Shown in pieces: positions 1-9,200 of a DNA stretch of 64,000 bases. The DNA lies in assembly GCF_011090385.1 (NCBI RefSeq), contig NZ_SEWW01000003.1, positions 273,239-337,238 on the forward strand. Direction: 5' to 3'. The notes under the pieces were generated by a model. That model saw only the letters and a program-made list of their open reading frames with translations. It was not told the origin of the DNA and searched no databases. The translations under genes were made by a program, and so were the position numbers. The DNA is from Aquirufa beregesia. GTDB taxonomy: Bacteria > Bacteroidota > Bacteroidia > Cytophagales > Spirosomataceae. Positions within the stretch are counted from its first letter, which is position 1. Every line of letters starts with the position of its first letter.

Positions 1-1502
1 TTTCGTATGAAAAAGGAGGTCAGCAATTACCCAGCACAGTAGGAGGAGCTCATGAGTTTATCCGTGGAGCAGCTAGTAATTCCATAGTTATGTTTACGGG
101 ATTGACCAATGGAGCAGCCCACTTAATTGCCTCATTTGGTTCTGAAGCTTTAAAGGCAGAATATGTGCCCAATATGTTGAATGGACGCTGGACAGGAACC
201 ATGTGTTTGACGGAACCGCAGGCAGGTAGCTCGCTCAATGATGTGTCTACCCAAGCTAAGGATTTAGGTAATGGGACTTATGCCATTAAAGGACAAAAGA
301 TTTTTATATCAGGAGGAGATAATCAATTCTCAGAAAATATTATTCACCTCGTTTTAGCTCGTTTGGAAGGGGCACCGAAAGGCACCAAAGGGATTTCTTT
401 ATTTGTGGTTTCTAAGCGTAGAAAAGAAAATGGAACGTGGGTTTCCAATGAAGTGACTTCATTAGGTTTATACCATAAAATGGGTCAAAAAGGCACACCG
501 GCTTTGCATTTATCCTTTGGGGATAAAGGTGATTCCATAGGTTATTTAGTAGGTGAGCCGAACAAGGGACTAAGCTACATGTTTCAGATGATGAATGAAG
601 CTCGTTTGGGAGTAGGTATGGGAGGCGCTTACATCGCTTCTGCGGCCTATCATTTCTCCAAACAATACGCCAATGAACGCTCTCAAGGACGTAAATTGAG
701 TAATAAAGACCCAGAAACACCTCCAACTTTGATTAAAAACCATCCGGATGTTCAGCGTATGTTGTATTTCCAAAAGGCCATTGTAGAAGGAGCCATGGGA
801 TTGTTGTTCCAAAGTTTTATGTGGGAAGACTATTCCAAATGTTTGACGGGAGAGGAAGCTGAAAACTACCATACTTTATTGAATTTAATGACTCCAGTGG
901 CTAAGACTTATCCTGCCGAAATGGGCTTACAGGCAGTTAATCAGGGAGTTCAAGTATTGGGCGGTTATGGATATACCGAAGATTTTCCTTTGGAGCAAAT
1001 GGCCCGCGATGTGCGGATTATGTCCATTTACGAAGGAACTACCGGCATACATGGTTTAACCTTATTGGGCAGAGAAATTCCAGCGAATCAAGGTAAGGCG
1101 TTAAAATTATTGGTGAACCTAATTCAAAAGGACATAGAGGAGGCTAAAAAGCAAACAACTATCCAAGCTTATGCGGAAGAATTGGAGAAAGAAGTGGCCA
1201 AATTAGGTCAAGTGACCATGCATAAACTGAAAATTGCAGCTGAAGGAAAACCAGAACTGTTTTTAGCGGATTCTACTTTATACATGGAATTGTTTGGACT
1301 CATTGTGGTGGCATGGCAGTGGTTAAAGCAAGGAACTGTGGCCAGTAAAGCTTTAGCAGAAAGCCCGTCTGTCCTAGATAAAGAGTTTTATCAGGATAAA
1401 TTACATACCATGAAATTCTTCTATCACTATGAAGTGCCTAAGGCTTTGGGATTAAATAAACGATTAATGGATACGGAAAATTTAACCGTATTTGAATCTT
1501 AA
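1..1502 (+). CDS. Acyl-CoA dehydrogenase, 3' part (5' end outside the window)
   Basis: The reading frame is open from the first bases of the window (frame starting at base 3) through the first in-frame Met at base 90, so this gene is cut by the window edge. About 500 residues remain of a protein family of roughly 600. Visible are the flavin/substrate-contact stretch TGTMCLTEPQAGSSL, the C-terminal dehydrogenase helices with the YEGTTGIHG stretch that holds the catalytic Glu in this family, and a further C-terminal domain (from about LLGREIPANQGKAL) typical of the DmdC-like large acyl-CoA dehydrogenases. It should oxidise an acyl-CoA to the enoyl-CoA with FAD. The substrate cannot be told from sequence. 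The next gene follows after a few bases, possibly in the same transcript. Confidence 0.9.
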   Translation, partial: SYEKGGQQLPSTVGGAHEFIRGAASNSIVMFTGLTNGAAHLIASFGSEALKAEYVPNMLNGRWTGTMCLTEPQAGSSLNDVSTQAKDLGNGTYAIKGQKIFISGGDNQFSENIIHLVLARLEGAPKGTKGISLFVVSKRRKENGTWVSNEVTSLGLYHKMGQKGTPALHLSFGDKGDSIGYLVGEPNKGLSYMFQMMNEARLGVGMGGAYIASAAYHFSKQYANERSQGRKLSNKDPETPPTLIKNHPDVQRMLYFQKAIVEGAMGLLFQSFMWEDYSKCLTGEEAENYHTLLNLMTPVAKTYPAEMGLQAVNQGVQVLGGYGYTEDFPLEQMARDVRIMSIYEGTTGIHGLTLLGREIPANQGKALKLLVNLIQKDIEEAKKQTTIQAYAEELEKEVAKLGQVTMHKLKIAAEGKPELFLADSTLYMELFGLIVVAWQWLKQGTVASKALAESPSVLDKEFYQDKLHTMKFFYHYEVPKALGLNKRLMDTENLTVFES

Positions 1503-1517
1503 ACTAGTATGATTTTT

Positions 1518-3476
1518 ATGAAAAGAATATTGGCTTACGCTTGCCTATTGTTGACCTGTACTTTGACAGTAAATGCTCAAACGAAGTCGGCATATAGTGC
1601 ATACGACTTATTTCATCCTTTATGGAATTATCAATCCAATTCACCCTATCGTTCAGGTGCAGGTATCCCAGGTCCATCTTATTGGCAAAACTCCGCCGAT
1701 TATAAAATTCAGGTGAGTTTGGATGAGGAGGCTAGGAAAATATCTGGGGATGTGGAGATTACGTATAAAAATAATTCTCCAGACAAATTGACTTTTCTTT
1801 GGTTGCAATTGGATCAAAATTCCTTTAATACACAATCTCGGGGTGGTAAAACTACACCTATTTCAGGAGGACGTTTTGGAAATGTGGGTTTTGATGGAGG
1901 CTATAAAATCGAAAGCGTATTGGTGGATGGAAAAGTGACTCCATTTATCGTGGAAGATACCCGCATGCAAATTCGTTTGGTACAACCTTTGGCAGAAAAA
2001 CTAGGACAGGCTAAAATCAAGATTGTTTATTCATTTACTTCTCCTCAAAATGCATCTGATCGCATGGGCTTGCAAGAGACCAAAAATGGCATGATTTTTC
2101 AAGTAGCTCAGTGGTTTCCGCGCATGTGTGTATACGATGATATTGAGGGTTGGAATGTGCTTCCTTATTTAGGTGCAGGAGAATTTTATTTAGAATATGG
2201 CAATTTCGAATATGCCATCAATGTGCCAGCCTCCCATTTAGTGGTGGGTTCGGGGGAATTACTCAATCCTTCCGAAGTATTGACTGCGGAGCAGTTAAAG
2301 CGTTGGAATGCCGCGGCAAATTCTGAAACTACAGTTATCATTCGTGGTGAGGATGAAGTGAAAAATCCTGCTTCTCGACCAGCGAAAGACCGTTTGACAT
2401 GGAAATTTAAATGTCAAAATGCCCGAGATGTGGCTTTTGCTACTTCGAAATCATTCATCATGGATGCTGCTCGAATCAATTTACCCAGTGGAAAAAAATC
2501 TTTGGCGATATCGGTTTATCCAGAAGAGTCCAATGGTAAAAATGCCTGGGGAAGATCTACGGAATATGTGAAGGCATCCATTGAGTATTACTCGAAGTGG
2601 TTGTATGAGTATAGTTATCCAACAGCTACTAACGTGGCGGGTATCGTGTCAGGCATGGAATATCCAGGAATTATTTTCTGTGGATTCCGTGATCAAACAG
2701 CGGCCTTATGGGGAGTAACAGATCATGAATTTGGACACAACTGGTTCCCGATGATCGTAGGCACCAATGAGCGCAAGTTTCCTTGGATGGATGAAGGATT
2801 CAATACCTTCATCAATTTTTATTCCACGGATGCTTTCAACGATGGGGAATACAAGAACCGCAAATTTGATATGCATCAAATTGCTAAACCCATGTTTAGA
2901 GAAAATGCCGATCCTATCATGTCGATTCCCGATGTGGTTCAGCCAAGAAATTTAGGATGGGAAGCTTACAACAAACCGGGTTTTGGATTGAAGATTTTGC
3001 GTGAACAAATCTTAGGTGCTGACCGATTTGACTATGCATTCAAGAATTATATTAAAAACTGGGCATTTAAGCACCCTACTCCTTATGATTTTTTTCATGC
3101 CATGGAAGATGGAGCAGGAGAGGATTTAACTTGGTTTTGGAGACAATGGTTTTTTGAATTATGGAAGCTAGATCAAAGTGTGAGTGATGTGGTGTATGTG
3201 GAGCAAAATCCTACCAATGGTGCCATTATTACCATCAAGAATTTGGATAAAATGATCATGCCGGGAATCGTTGAGGTAGAATTATCGGACGGGAAAAAAG
3301 AGCGATATACTTTCCCCGTGGAGATCTGGCAGCGTGGTGGCAGTTGGGAGTTTAAGGCCAATACTACTTTGCCCATTAAATCAGTAACCATAGATCCAGA
3401 TCATGTTTTTCCTGATTTGAATCCTCAAAATAATACCTGGAAACCTTATTCTTATCGAGTACCTAAGGCCAATTAA
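1518..3476 (+). CDS. Secreted M1-family metallopeptidase
   Basis: The protein has about 652 residues. I chose the second in-frame ATG (1518) because it gives a clean signal peptide, [21 protein letters not shown]; the ATG at 1509 would only add three residues. The zinc site is complete: HEFGHNWF at about residues 403-410, followed 18 residues after the second His by the Glu of WMDEGFN, the HExxH-x18-E spacing of gluzincin M1 aminopeptidases. A GMEYPG stretch upstream resembles the substrate-binding GAMEN motif. The length and N-terminal beta-rich domain fit the M1 family proteins common in Bacteroidota. It probably trims peptides in the periplasm or outside the cell. The gene ends in a hairpin and is convergent with tyrA. 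Confidence 0.9.
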   Translation: MKRILAYACLLLTCTLTVNAQTKSAYSAYDLFHPLWNYQSNSPYRSGAGIPGPSYWQNSADYKIQVSLDEEARKISGDVEITYKNNSPDKLTFLWLQLDQNSFNTQSRGGKTTPISGGRFGNVGFDGGYKIESVLVDGKVTPFIVEDTRMQIRLVQPLAEKLGQAKIKIVYSFTSPQNASDRMGLQETKNGMIFQVAQWFPRMCVYDDIEGWNVLPYLGAGEFYLEYGNFEYAINVPASHLVVGSGELLNPSEVLTAEQLKRWNAAANSETTVIIRGEDEVKNPASRPAKDRLTWKFKCQNARDVAFATSKSFIMDAARINLPSGKKSLAISVYPEESNGKNAWGRSTEYVKASIEYYSKWLYEYSYPTATNVAGIVSGMEYPGIIFCGFRDQTAALWGVTDHEFGHNWFPMIVGTNERKFPWMDEGFNTFINFYSTDAFNDGEYKNRKFDMHQIAKPMFRENADPIMSIPDVVQPRNLGWEAYNKPGFGLKILREQILGADRFDYAFKNYIKNWAFKHPTPYDFFHAMEDGAGEDLTWFWRQWFFELWKLDQSVSDVVYVEQNPTNGAIITIKNLDKMIMPGIVEVELSDGKKERYTFPVEIWQRGGSWEFKANTTLPIKSVTIDPDHVFPDLNPQNNTWKPYSYRVPKAN

Positions 3477-3503
3477 CAGGAATTTGTGAAATTCAAATCC
3501 TGT
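3476..3503 (+). terminator. Hairpin at the end of the M1 peptidase gene
   Basis: ACAGGAATTTG pairs with CAAATCCTGT (one bulged base) immediately after the stop codon. The following T-rich stretch is weak, so termination efficiency is uncertain. Confidence 0.45.
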
Positions 3504-3554
3504 GTTCTATTTATTAATACTTTTGTTTTATGCTTTCATCAGCACAACTAAAAT

Positions 3555-3582
3555 GCTCCAGACATCGCAAGAAGTCTGGAGC
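3555..3582. terminator. Bidirectional terminator between M1 peptidase and tyrA
   Basis: Nine-base perfect stem GCTCCAGAC / GTCTGGAGC with a 10-base loop, in the 113-base gap between two convergent genes. It is AT-rich on both sides and lies 8 bases past the tyrA stop on the minus strand. Confidence 0.7.
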
Positions 3583-3589
3583 TTATATT

Positions 3590-4453
3590 TTATTTACGGT
3601 TTAGAATCCGACCAATGTCATTTGCCTTGGCTAATTCTTCCTTGAGTTTTTCATAGCTGCCAGAAAGCATCAATCCTTTATATTTCAAAAGTGTGTTGAT
3701 GTATTCATCCAACACGTCCATCAAGTTTTCTTGATTTTGGTGAAAAATCTGAATCCATGTTTCTGGGGACGACTTGGCCAAACGAACGGTTGATTCAAAA
3801 CCAGTAGATGCGAGTTCGAAAATACGTTTCTCGTCTTTTTCCTTTTCCAAAACGGTATTAGCCAAGGCGAAAGAACAAATGTGGGAAATGTGGGAAATAT
3901 ATGCCGTATGGACATCATGACTGATGGAATCCATATAGATCAGGTTCATGTGTAAACCGTCTTGGTATAAACTCTCTATTGTTTTTTCGGCATCCGGGTC
4001 ACTTAGTTCCTGATCACAAATCACGCAGCGTTTACCTTCAAAAAGTCCATCGATAGCCGCTTCTGGACCAGAGAATTCCGTACCCGCCATGGGGTGAGTT
4101 GAGACGAATTGCTTTCTTCTAGGATGATTTTTTAGGGCTTCATAAATGGGACTTTTGGTAGAACCCACTTCTATGACGATTTGTTTTTCATGGAACTGAT
4201 CCAAAATTTTGGGTAATTGTTCCACCAAATTATCCACAGGAGTAGCTATGATGAGGACATCAATTACTTGTAGCGCTTCATCCAAAGGTAATAGACGATC
4301 AATCAACCCTAATTCCAAAGCTCTTTTTTGGTTTGGGCGATTGGTATCGATACCGATACACTCTTTGGCCCATCCACTTTTACGTAAACCCAGCGCCATG
4401 GAACCACCAATTAATCCAATACCTAAAATTCCAACGACTTTATTTGATTCCAT
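3590..4453 (-). CDS. tyrA: Prephenate dehydrogenase
   Basis: 287 residues. The N-terminal dinucleotide-binding motif GILGIGLIGGSMALGLRKSG begins at about residue 8 and ends in an acidic residue (GID) suited to NAD. The HPMAGTEFSGPEAA stretch is the substrate-site signature of the TyrA family. It oxidatively decarboxylates prephenate to 4-hydroxyphenylpyruvate, the committed step to tyrosine. The start overlaps the end of the aminotransferase gene by 14 bases, so the two are co-translated in one operon. The operon is preceded by a tyrosine-codon-rich leader and terminator, which fits feedback by tyrosine supply. No ACT domain is visible after the dehydrogenase, so allosteric control by an ACT module is not evident. 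Confidence 0.93.
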   Translation of the reverse strand: MESNKVVGILGIGLIGGSMALGLRKSGWAKECIGIDTNRPNQKRALELGLIDRLLPLDEALQVIDVLIIATPVDNLVEQLPKILDQFHEKQIVIEVGSTKSPIYEALKNHPRRKQFVSTHPMAGTEFSGPEAAIDGLFEGKRCVICDQELSDPDAEKTIESLYQDGLHMNLIYMDSISHDVHTAYISHISHICSFALANTVLEKEKDEKRIFELASTGFESTVRLAKSSPETWIQIFHQNQENLMDVLDEYINTLLKYKGLMLSGSYEKLKEELAKANDIGRILNRK

Positions 4454-5618
4454 TCGACTGTGTTTTTATGCGCTTACTAGCTGTTTCAAAAAGGGAAATG
4501 GGGGCACATAAAGATGTGCGGATGTAGTCATTTCCTTGACTACCAAAAATGCCTCCGGGTGTGATGAAGACGGCATTTTCTGTTAAAATTTTGTCGGAAA
4601 GCTCATAACCATTGGCATATTCAGCTGGGACTTTGGCCCAAACAAACATACCACTTTGTTTTGGGTCATAGCTGCAGTTCAGTAAGTCCATTAACTGAAA
4701 CACTACTTTTTGACGAGCGGAATAAATCTCATTTTGTTGTTTAAACCAGGCAGAATCTGCTTGCAAGGCTTCCACAGCAGCTTCTTGTAGCGGTAAAAAC
4801 ATACCTGAGTCCATATTGGATTTAAAGGTCAAAATGGGGGCTAAGAACTCCTGTTTTCCCATGACTGCACCAATTCTCCATCCGGCCATGTTATGGGACT
4901 TGGATAGAGAGTTTAATTCTAAGGCCACTTCCTTCATTCCAGGAATACTTAACATACTAATGGGCTCATCATTTAAGATGAAGCTATAAGGGTTATCGTT
5001 GACCAATAATATAGAATGTGCAAGAGCAAAATCACGCAGTTTTTCAAAAAATGCCTTGTCGGCCTTCGCACCTGTGGGCATATGAGGATAATTCACCCAC
5101 ATGATTTTCACTTTGGATAAATCACGTTTTGCCAATGCATCTAAATCTGGCAACCAGCCATTGGCTTCAGACAACTCATAACTCTGTACTTCAGCACCTG
5201 TTAAGGCACAAGCGGCTTGGTAGGTAGGGTACCCAGGATTGGGAATAAGAGTGATATCTCCTTTTTCCAAATAGGCCATAGCAATGTGCATGATGCCTTC
5301 TTTGGAACCCATCAGAGGCAATATTTCGGAATTAGGGTCAAGAGCTACTTGATATTGTTTATCGTAAAATTGAGCAAAAGCTTCACGCAATTGGGGAATG
5401 CCTTGGTAACCTTGGTAGGCATGGTTTTCTTTTTTCTGGGCACTAATAATCAACGCCTGAATGGTGGCATCTGAGGGTGCTAGGTCAGGACTACCTATAC
5501 CGAGATTCAGCACAGGTATACCTGATGCTTTCAAGGCTGCAATCTGCTTTAGCTTGGTAGAAAAGTAGTATTCTTGTACGACTTGTAACCGAGAAGCTGG
5601 AGAAATGGTGAAGCTCAT
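4440..5618 (-). CDS. PLP-dependent class I/II aminotransferase (aromatic amino acid pathway)
   Basis: 392 residues, fold type I. Recognisable motifs are NLGIGSPDLAPSD near the N-terminus, IPNPGYPTY, the VNYPHMPTGA loop, and the SLSKSHNMAGWRIG stretch carrying the Schiff-base lysine (around residue 235). Similar proteins are annotated as aspartate or LL-diaminopimelate-type aminotransferases. The overlap with tyrA and the upstream tyrosine leader argue that this one transaminates 4-hydroxyphenylpyruvate to tyrosine (perhaps also phenylpyruvate). The start codon lies 5 bases after the T-rich end of an intrinsic terminator, so expression depends on read-through. Substrate assignment is inference from context. 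Confidence 0.85.
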   Translation of the reverse strand: MSFTISPASRLQVVQEYYFSTKLKQIAALKASGIPVLNLGIGSPDLAPSDATIQALIISAQKKENHAYQGYQGIPQLREAFAQFYDKQYQVALDPNSEILPLMGSKEGIMHIAMAYLEKGDITLIPNPGYPTYQAACALTGAEVQSYELSEANGWLPDLDALAKRDLSKVKIMWVNYPHMPTGAKADKAFFEKLRDFALAHSILLVNDNPYSFILNDEPISMLSIPGMKEVALELNSLSKSHNMAGWRIGAVMGKQEFLAPILTFKSNMDSGMFLPLQEAAVEALQADSAWFKQQNEIYSARQKVVFQLMDLLNCSYDPKQSGMFVWAKVPAEYANGYELSDKILTENAVFITPGGIFGSQGNDYIRTSLCAPISLFETASKRIKTQSNGIK

Positions 5619-5623
5619 AAAAC

Positions 5624-5648
5624 AAAAAAACCGACTTGGGGCCGGCTC
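5624..5648 (-). terminator. Intrinsic terminator in the leader of the aminotransferase-tyrA operon
   Basis: On the minus-strand transcript, CCGGC (5645-5641) pairs with GTCGG (5635-5631; one G-U pair) around a CCCAA loop, followed at once by seven Ts. Flanking AG / TT can extend the stem. It ends 5 bases before the aminotransferase ATG and about 40 bases after the stop codon of the tyrosine-rich leader ORF. A terminator inside a 5' leader, with its own genes downstream, is the layout of an attenuator. Confidence 0.8.
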
Positions 5649-5684
5649 ATAATAAGTTTAAATTAAATCTATACCTACAATAGC

Positions 5685-5750
5685 CTATTGGCAGGATGGG
5701 AATCCTGCGTAATAATAAGCGTAATAATAAGTAGTTGAATGCATAATCAT
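5685..5750 (-). CDS. Tyrosine-rich leader peptide of the aminotransferase-tyrA operon
   Basis: A 21-codon ORF on the minus strand: residues 1-7 MIMHSTT, residues 8-14 YYYAYYY, residues 15-21 AGFPSCQ, then TAG. Six of seven consecutive codons are tyrosine (four TAT, two TAC), produced by a 12-base tandem duplication (CTTATTATTACG twice). The ATG lies only 4 bases after a perfect Bacteroidota -7 box, so the message probably starts at or next to the start codon. A seven-base-pair hairpin (5691-5708) overlaps the codons just after the tyrosines, and an intrinsic terminator follows before the first structural gene. The expected role is sensing charged tRNA-Tyr by ribosome stalling. It has not been tested; the codon run, promoter and terminator are directly visible. 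Confidence 0.85.
   Translation of the reverse strand: MIMHSTTYYYAYYYAGFPSCQ
5691..5708 (-). promoter_or_regulatory. Leader hairpin overlapping the codons after the tyrosine run
   Basis: GCAGGAT, TCCC loop, ATCCTGC: a perfect seven-base-pair stem beginning at the base after the last Tyr codon. A ribosome paused on the tyrosine codons would cover its 5' arm. By analogy with known attenuators it would be the pause or anti-antiterminator stem. A smaller stem CAATA/TATTG (5678-5690) follows. The antiterminator pairing is not obvious by eye; a GGCT (5682-5685) to AGCC (5644-5647) contact is one weak option. Confidence 0.6.
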
Positions 5751-5754
5751 GTGC

Positions 5755-5785
5755 CAAAGGTATAAAAAAAATGTTTTTATGCAAA
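5755..5785 (-). promoter_or_regulatory. Bacteroidota-type promoter of the tyrosine leader and aminotransferase-tyrA operon
   Basis: On the minus strand: TTTG (5785-5782), a 19-base spacer, and TACCTTTG (5762-5755). This matches the established Bacteroidota consensus (TTTG at -33, TAnnTTTG at -7) exactly, with the standard spacing. The predicted start site falls at about 5750, on the leader ATG. Confidence 0.8.
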
Positions 5786-6250
5786 CCGCAGTTTAGGGTT
5801 GCCACAAAGAGACATTCCAAATTGAGAACAAATCTTCTTGGAATAAAATTGGAAACCTTGGGCTGATTGTATAGATTAGCATCGCCTAATGGCAATCTAA
5901 CCACTAAAATATATATCATGTGTTCTATTATTAGCCAAGAATTGGCGCATCTCCCCGTATTTTTTTTGAAGATTTCTTCTAAAGCTTTTCCAAGCTTTTT
6001 GCATCATTCTTTTCGTTTGGATGAATTTCAAGCGAATGGCTTGATACGACATTCGGACTATTCTATTTCCGAATTTACCATGCTGTCTTTGGGTATTGTC
6101 TGAATTAGACAAGCTCCCTTTTGATTCCTTGATCTACCTGAAAAATCTTGATTTTTTTAGGCTCTATCGATTCGATATATAGGTCAAAATCTAAGGAATT
6201 TCAAATGGAATGGTTGTCGTCTTGACATCCATTCGAAATTATCCAAGCAC
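5786..6250. other. Intergenic region between the tyrosine operon promoter and the giant surface-protein gene
   Basis: About 465 bases without a gene I can support. A plus-strand ORF of 78 codons (5867-6103) and a 90-codon minus-strand ORF (5647-5919) exist, but neither resembles a protein I know, and the latter runs through the leader in the wrong frame. The part before 6251 should hold the promoter of the giant gene; I saw no clear TAnnTTTG box there. Confidence 0.5.
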
Positions 6251-9200
6251 ATGATGTTTCAAAGAAATAGCAATAAATCCATTGATTTATTCATTAAAAC
6301 GATGGTTGCATTTATCCTTAAAGGGCTTGCTTTTCCCTTATTGATATGGGGGAGTCCATTAGTTGTTGCCAAAGCGGATTTACATTCTACGAATCCATTT
6401 ATTGGACAAGCGATTAAATACAAAATTACTATCTCATCTTCTACCGACTTTTTGGCTGGCGATGTTAAAACAATTGTGGTACGAGCTGTGGACTCGCAAG
6501 GGAATGTGATTACTTCGTATGAAGGACCGAAATCATTGGTTTTTTCTGGTGCCAACCCTTCCAGAATGGGGCAAAGTCCTATGGTAAATGGGGTAAAATT
6601 AGGGGAGAAATTACAGGTGAATTTTACGAAGGGTTTATTCGCATTTGGTCTTCAGCTATTTAAACAAGAAATGGCGGCTATATCAGTTAAAGGGGATGAT
6701 TTGGCAAGCTTTGAAAATGAAAAGTTACTAATCCAAGTAAAGCCAAGTAAAAACACCCGTTTGTTGGCAGATTTAGTGGCTCAACAAGCAAGAGAGCAAT
6801 CCATTCGCGGGACACTGGCCCTTGTCGATATGTATGGAAATTTATTGGCTGATTTTGATCCATCCAAAGATCCGATAACGGTGACGGCTAGTACAGGAGG
6901 AGTAATTCATGGATTGGGATCTTCTCAAAATAACGTCTTAAATCAAGCGAGTGACGCACAGGCTGGCCTCATTGATTTTGCCACATTGGGGATGAAATAT
7001 ACAGGAAAAGCGGGTAAAGTTATTTTTCAATTTACGTCTAGTAAGTATAATGCAAGTGATACAGTTGGTTTTGATTTAGGTAAAGAACGATCTTATTTAT
7101 TGAAATCTGCCAATCAAAATCAATTGGTAGGAACTGAAAAAACGTTAAATATCTATATCCAAGACCGTTATGGCAATTTGGATACATCATTTACTGGAAT
7201 TAAAAAATTATTGTTTTCTGGAGCTAGTCCTTCTTTAAAGCAGGGTATTCTACCTTCCATAAATAAAGTGCCTTTTGGAAGTAAAGTAAGTATCAGCTTT
7301 ATTCAAGGTGTTGCCAATGTAGGAATTTCTTTATTTAAAGCCGAAAAGGCGATGATTTCAGTAAAAGATGATGAGTTTTCATCCTTGGAGGAAGAGAAAT
7401 TAGAAATAGAAGTTTTGCCTTTACTTGGGAATGCATTAAAACTTAAGATTTCGGAAACCCAGAAAGTGGGAGAACCTATTTCAGGTTTTATTCAAATAAC
7501 AGATAGTTATGGAAATGAAGTCAGTGATTTTAATGCATCCAAAAATCCCATTACCGTGACCAATAGTATGGGCGGAATAATCAGTGGATTAGGCTCAGCT
7601 AAAAATAATGTCATCAATCAATCCACAGATATAATCTTGGGGAAGGCGGACTTGAGTGCCTTAAAGATGATTTATACTGGGAAAATTGGTGAAGTCGATT
7701 TGACCTTTTCCTTAAAATCGGGGTATTCGGAAATCGTTAAAAACAGGGTGTTTTATCCCGGTTTATCTTATTATAATCGAATAAAAGTAGAGGGCCTAAC
7801 TACTCAATTGGCGGGAGTGCCACAAACCATTACGCTCAGGTTATTGGATTCTTCGAATAACACCCTCCATAATTTCAACGGAGTTAAGGATTTGCTGTTT
7901 CAAGGAGCATCTGTGGCAAAATCTGTTGGGAAGGCCCCTACTGCATTAAATAGTTTATCCGTACCCATCAATTTTGGCTCTGTTACCACCATTCAATTTG
8001 TTAATGGAATAGCTAGCACTCAAGTTGTGTTATATCAGTCAGAAAAAGTGTCTTTAGGAGTTTCCGAGTTTTTAGGAGCTGAAAGTTTGGTAGAGAACCA
8101 TTTATCCATCAATGTTAAGGCTTCTAGTTTTCACCATTTGGATATAAGTTTAACAAGTCCACAAGTAAATGGGCAAGTCTTCCAAGGTATCAATACCCTC
8201 AAGGCATTGGATGAGTATGGTAATGTATGTAGCGATTTTAATGCCCAACAAAACCCTATCCGTGTCGAAACCCCAAATACGGGAATTTGGGGATTTAAAA
8301 GTCTTGGGAATACTTTCATGCTAAATCGATCTTCGGATTTTGTTCAAGGTGAACTTAATTTAGCAGAAAAAGGCTTTTTTTACCAAGGTGCAGCTAGTAC
8401 TTCATTTAGATTTGTAGCACAAAATGGAATCGAAACCACTAGTAGTACCATTCAATTCGTCAATTCCAATCAGTCGGCTAAGCTGTATATCTCTGGAAAT
8501 TTGACGCAATTGGCAGGTGATTCCCAACTATTGATCATTAGTGCTTTAAATTCCGTTGGTGATACGATTCTTAGTTATCAAGGAAATAAAATGCTGGTTT
8601 TTACTGGTGCAGGTAATATCCCCAATTCAATCTTTCAGGCAAAGGTTCAAAATAATAGCGCGGCTACTGAATCTCCATTAGGGAAAGCTATTTCTATACA
8701 ATTCATCAACGGAAGAGCTCAGGTTCCTATTTATTTATATTTGGCAGAAAATGCTTTGCTTTCTGTTCGTGAGACCAATGTTTTTGGAGCCATGGCTGGA
8801 AACGATTTTTTGATCCAAGTTAAAGCCAATAGCCCTAAGCAATTAGCGGCTAGCATTAGTAGTCCTCAAACACGTGGGAAGCCATTTGTTGGAAATAATA
8901 GCTTAACCGTTAAAGATACTTTTGGTAATATTTGTCTTGACTTTAATGCAAGTATACAACCTGTCAGCATTCAGGTTAGTTCGGGGCTTGGTCATGTTAG
9001 CGGCCTTGGCAGTGCTCAAAATAATGTGTTAAATCAAGCTTCGGATTTTAAAAATGGTGTAGCCAATCTAACAGCATTGGGTTTCATTTATCAACCTGCT
9101 GCATCTACATTAAACCGTAAAACCTTATTATCAAAAAAGTTGATTCTCTCCACTGAGAGTAATACGTTAGATGTATTTTCCTCAAATTTCATATTTTCCT

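Noticed and set aside
5647..5919. 90-codon minus-strand ORF across the tyrosine leader
   Set aside because: It runs through the leader in a different frame, has no recognisable protein features, and its start lies upstream of the strong promoter. The 21-codon Tyr-rich ORF explains the region better.
5867..6103. 78-codon plus-strand ORF upstream of the giant gene
   Set aside because: No similarity or domain that I recognise, no promoter, and AT-rich composition. Kept only as a note in the intergenic entry.
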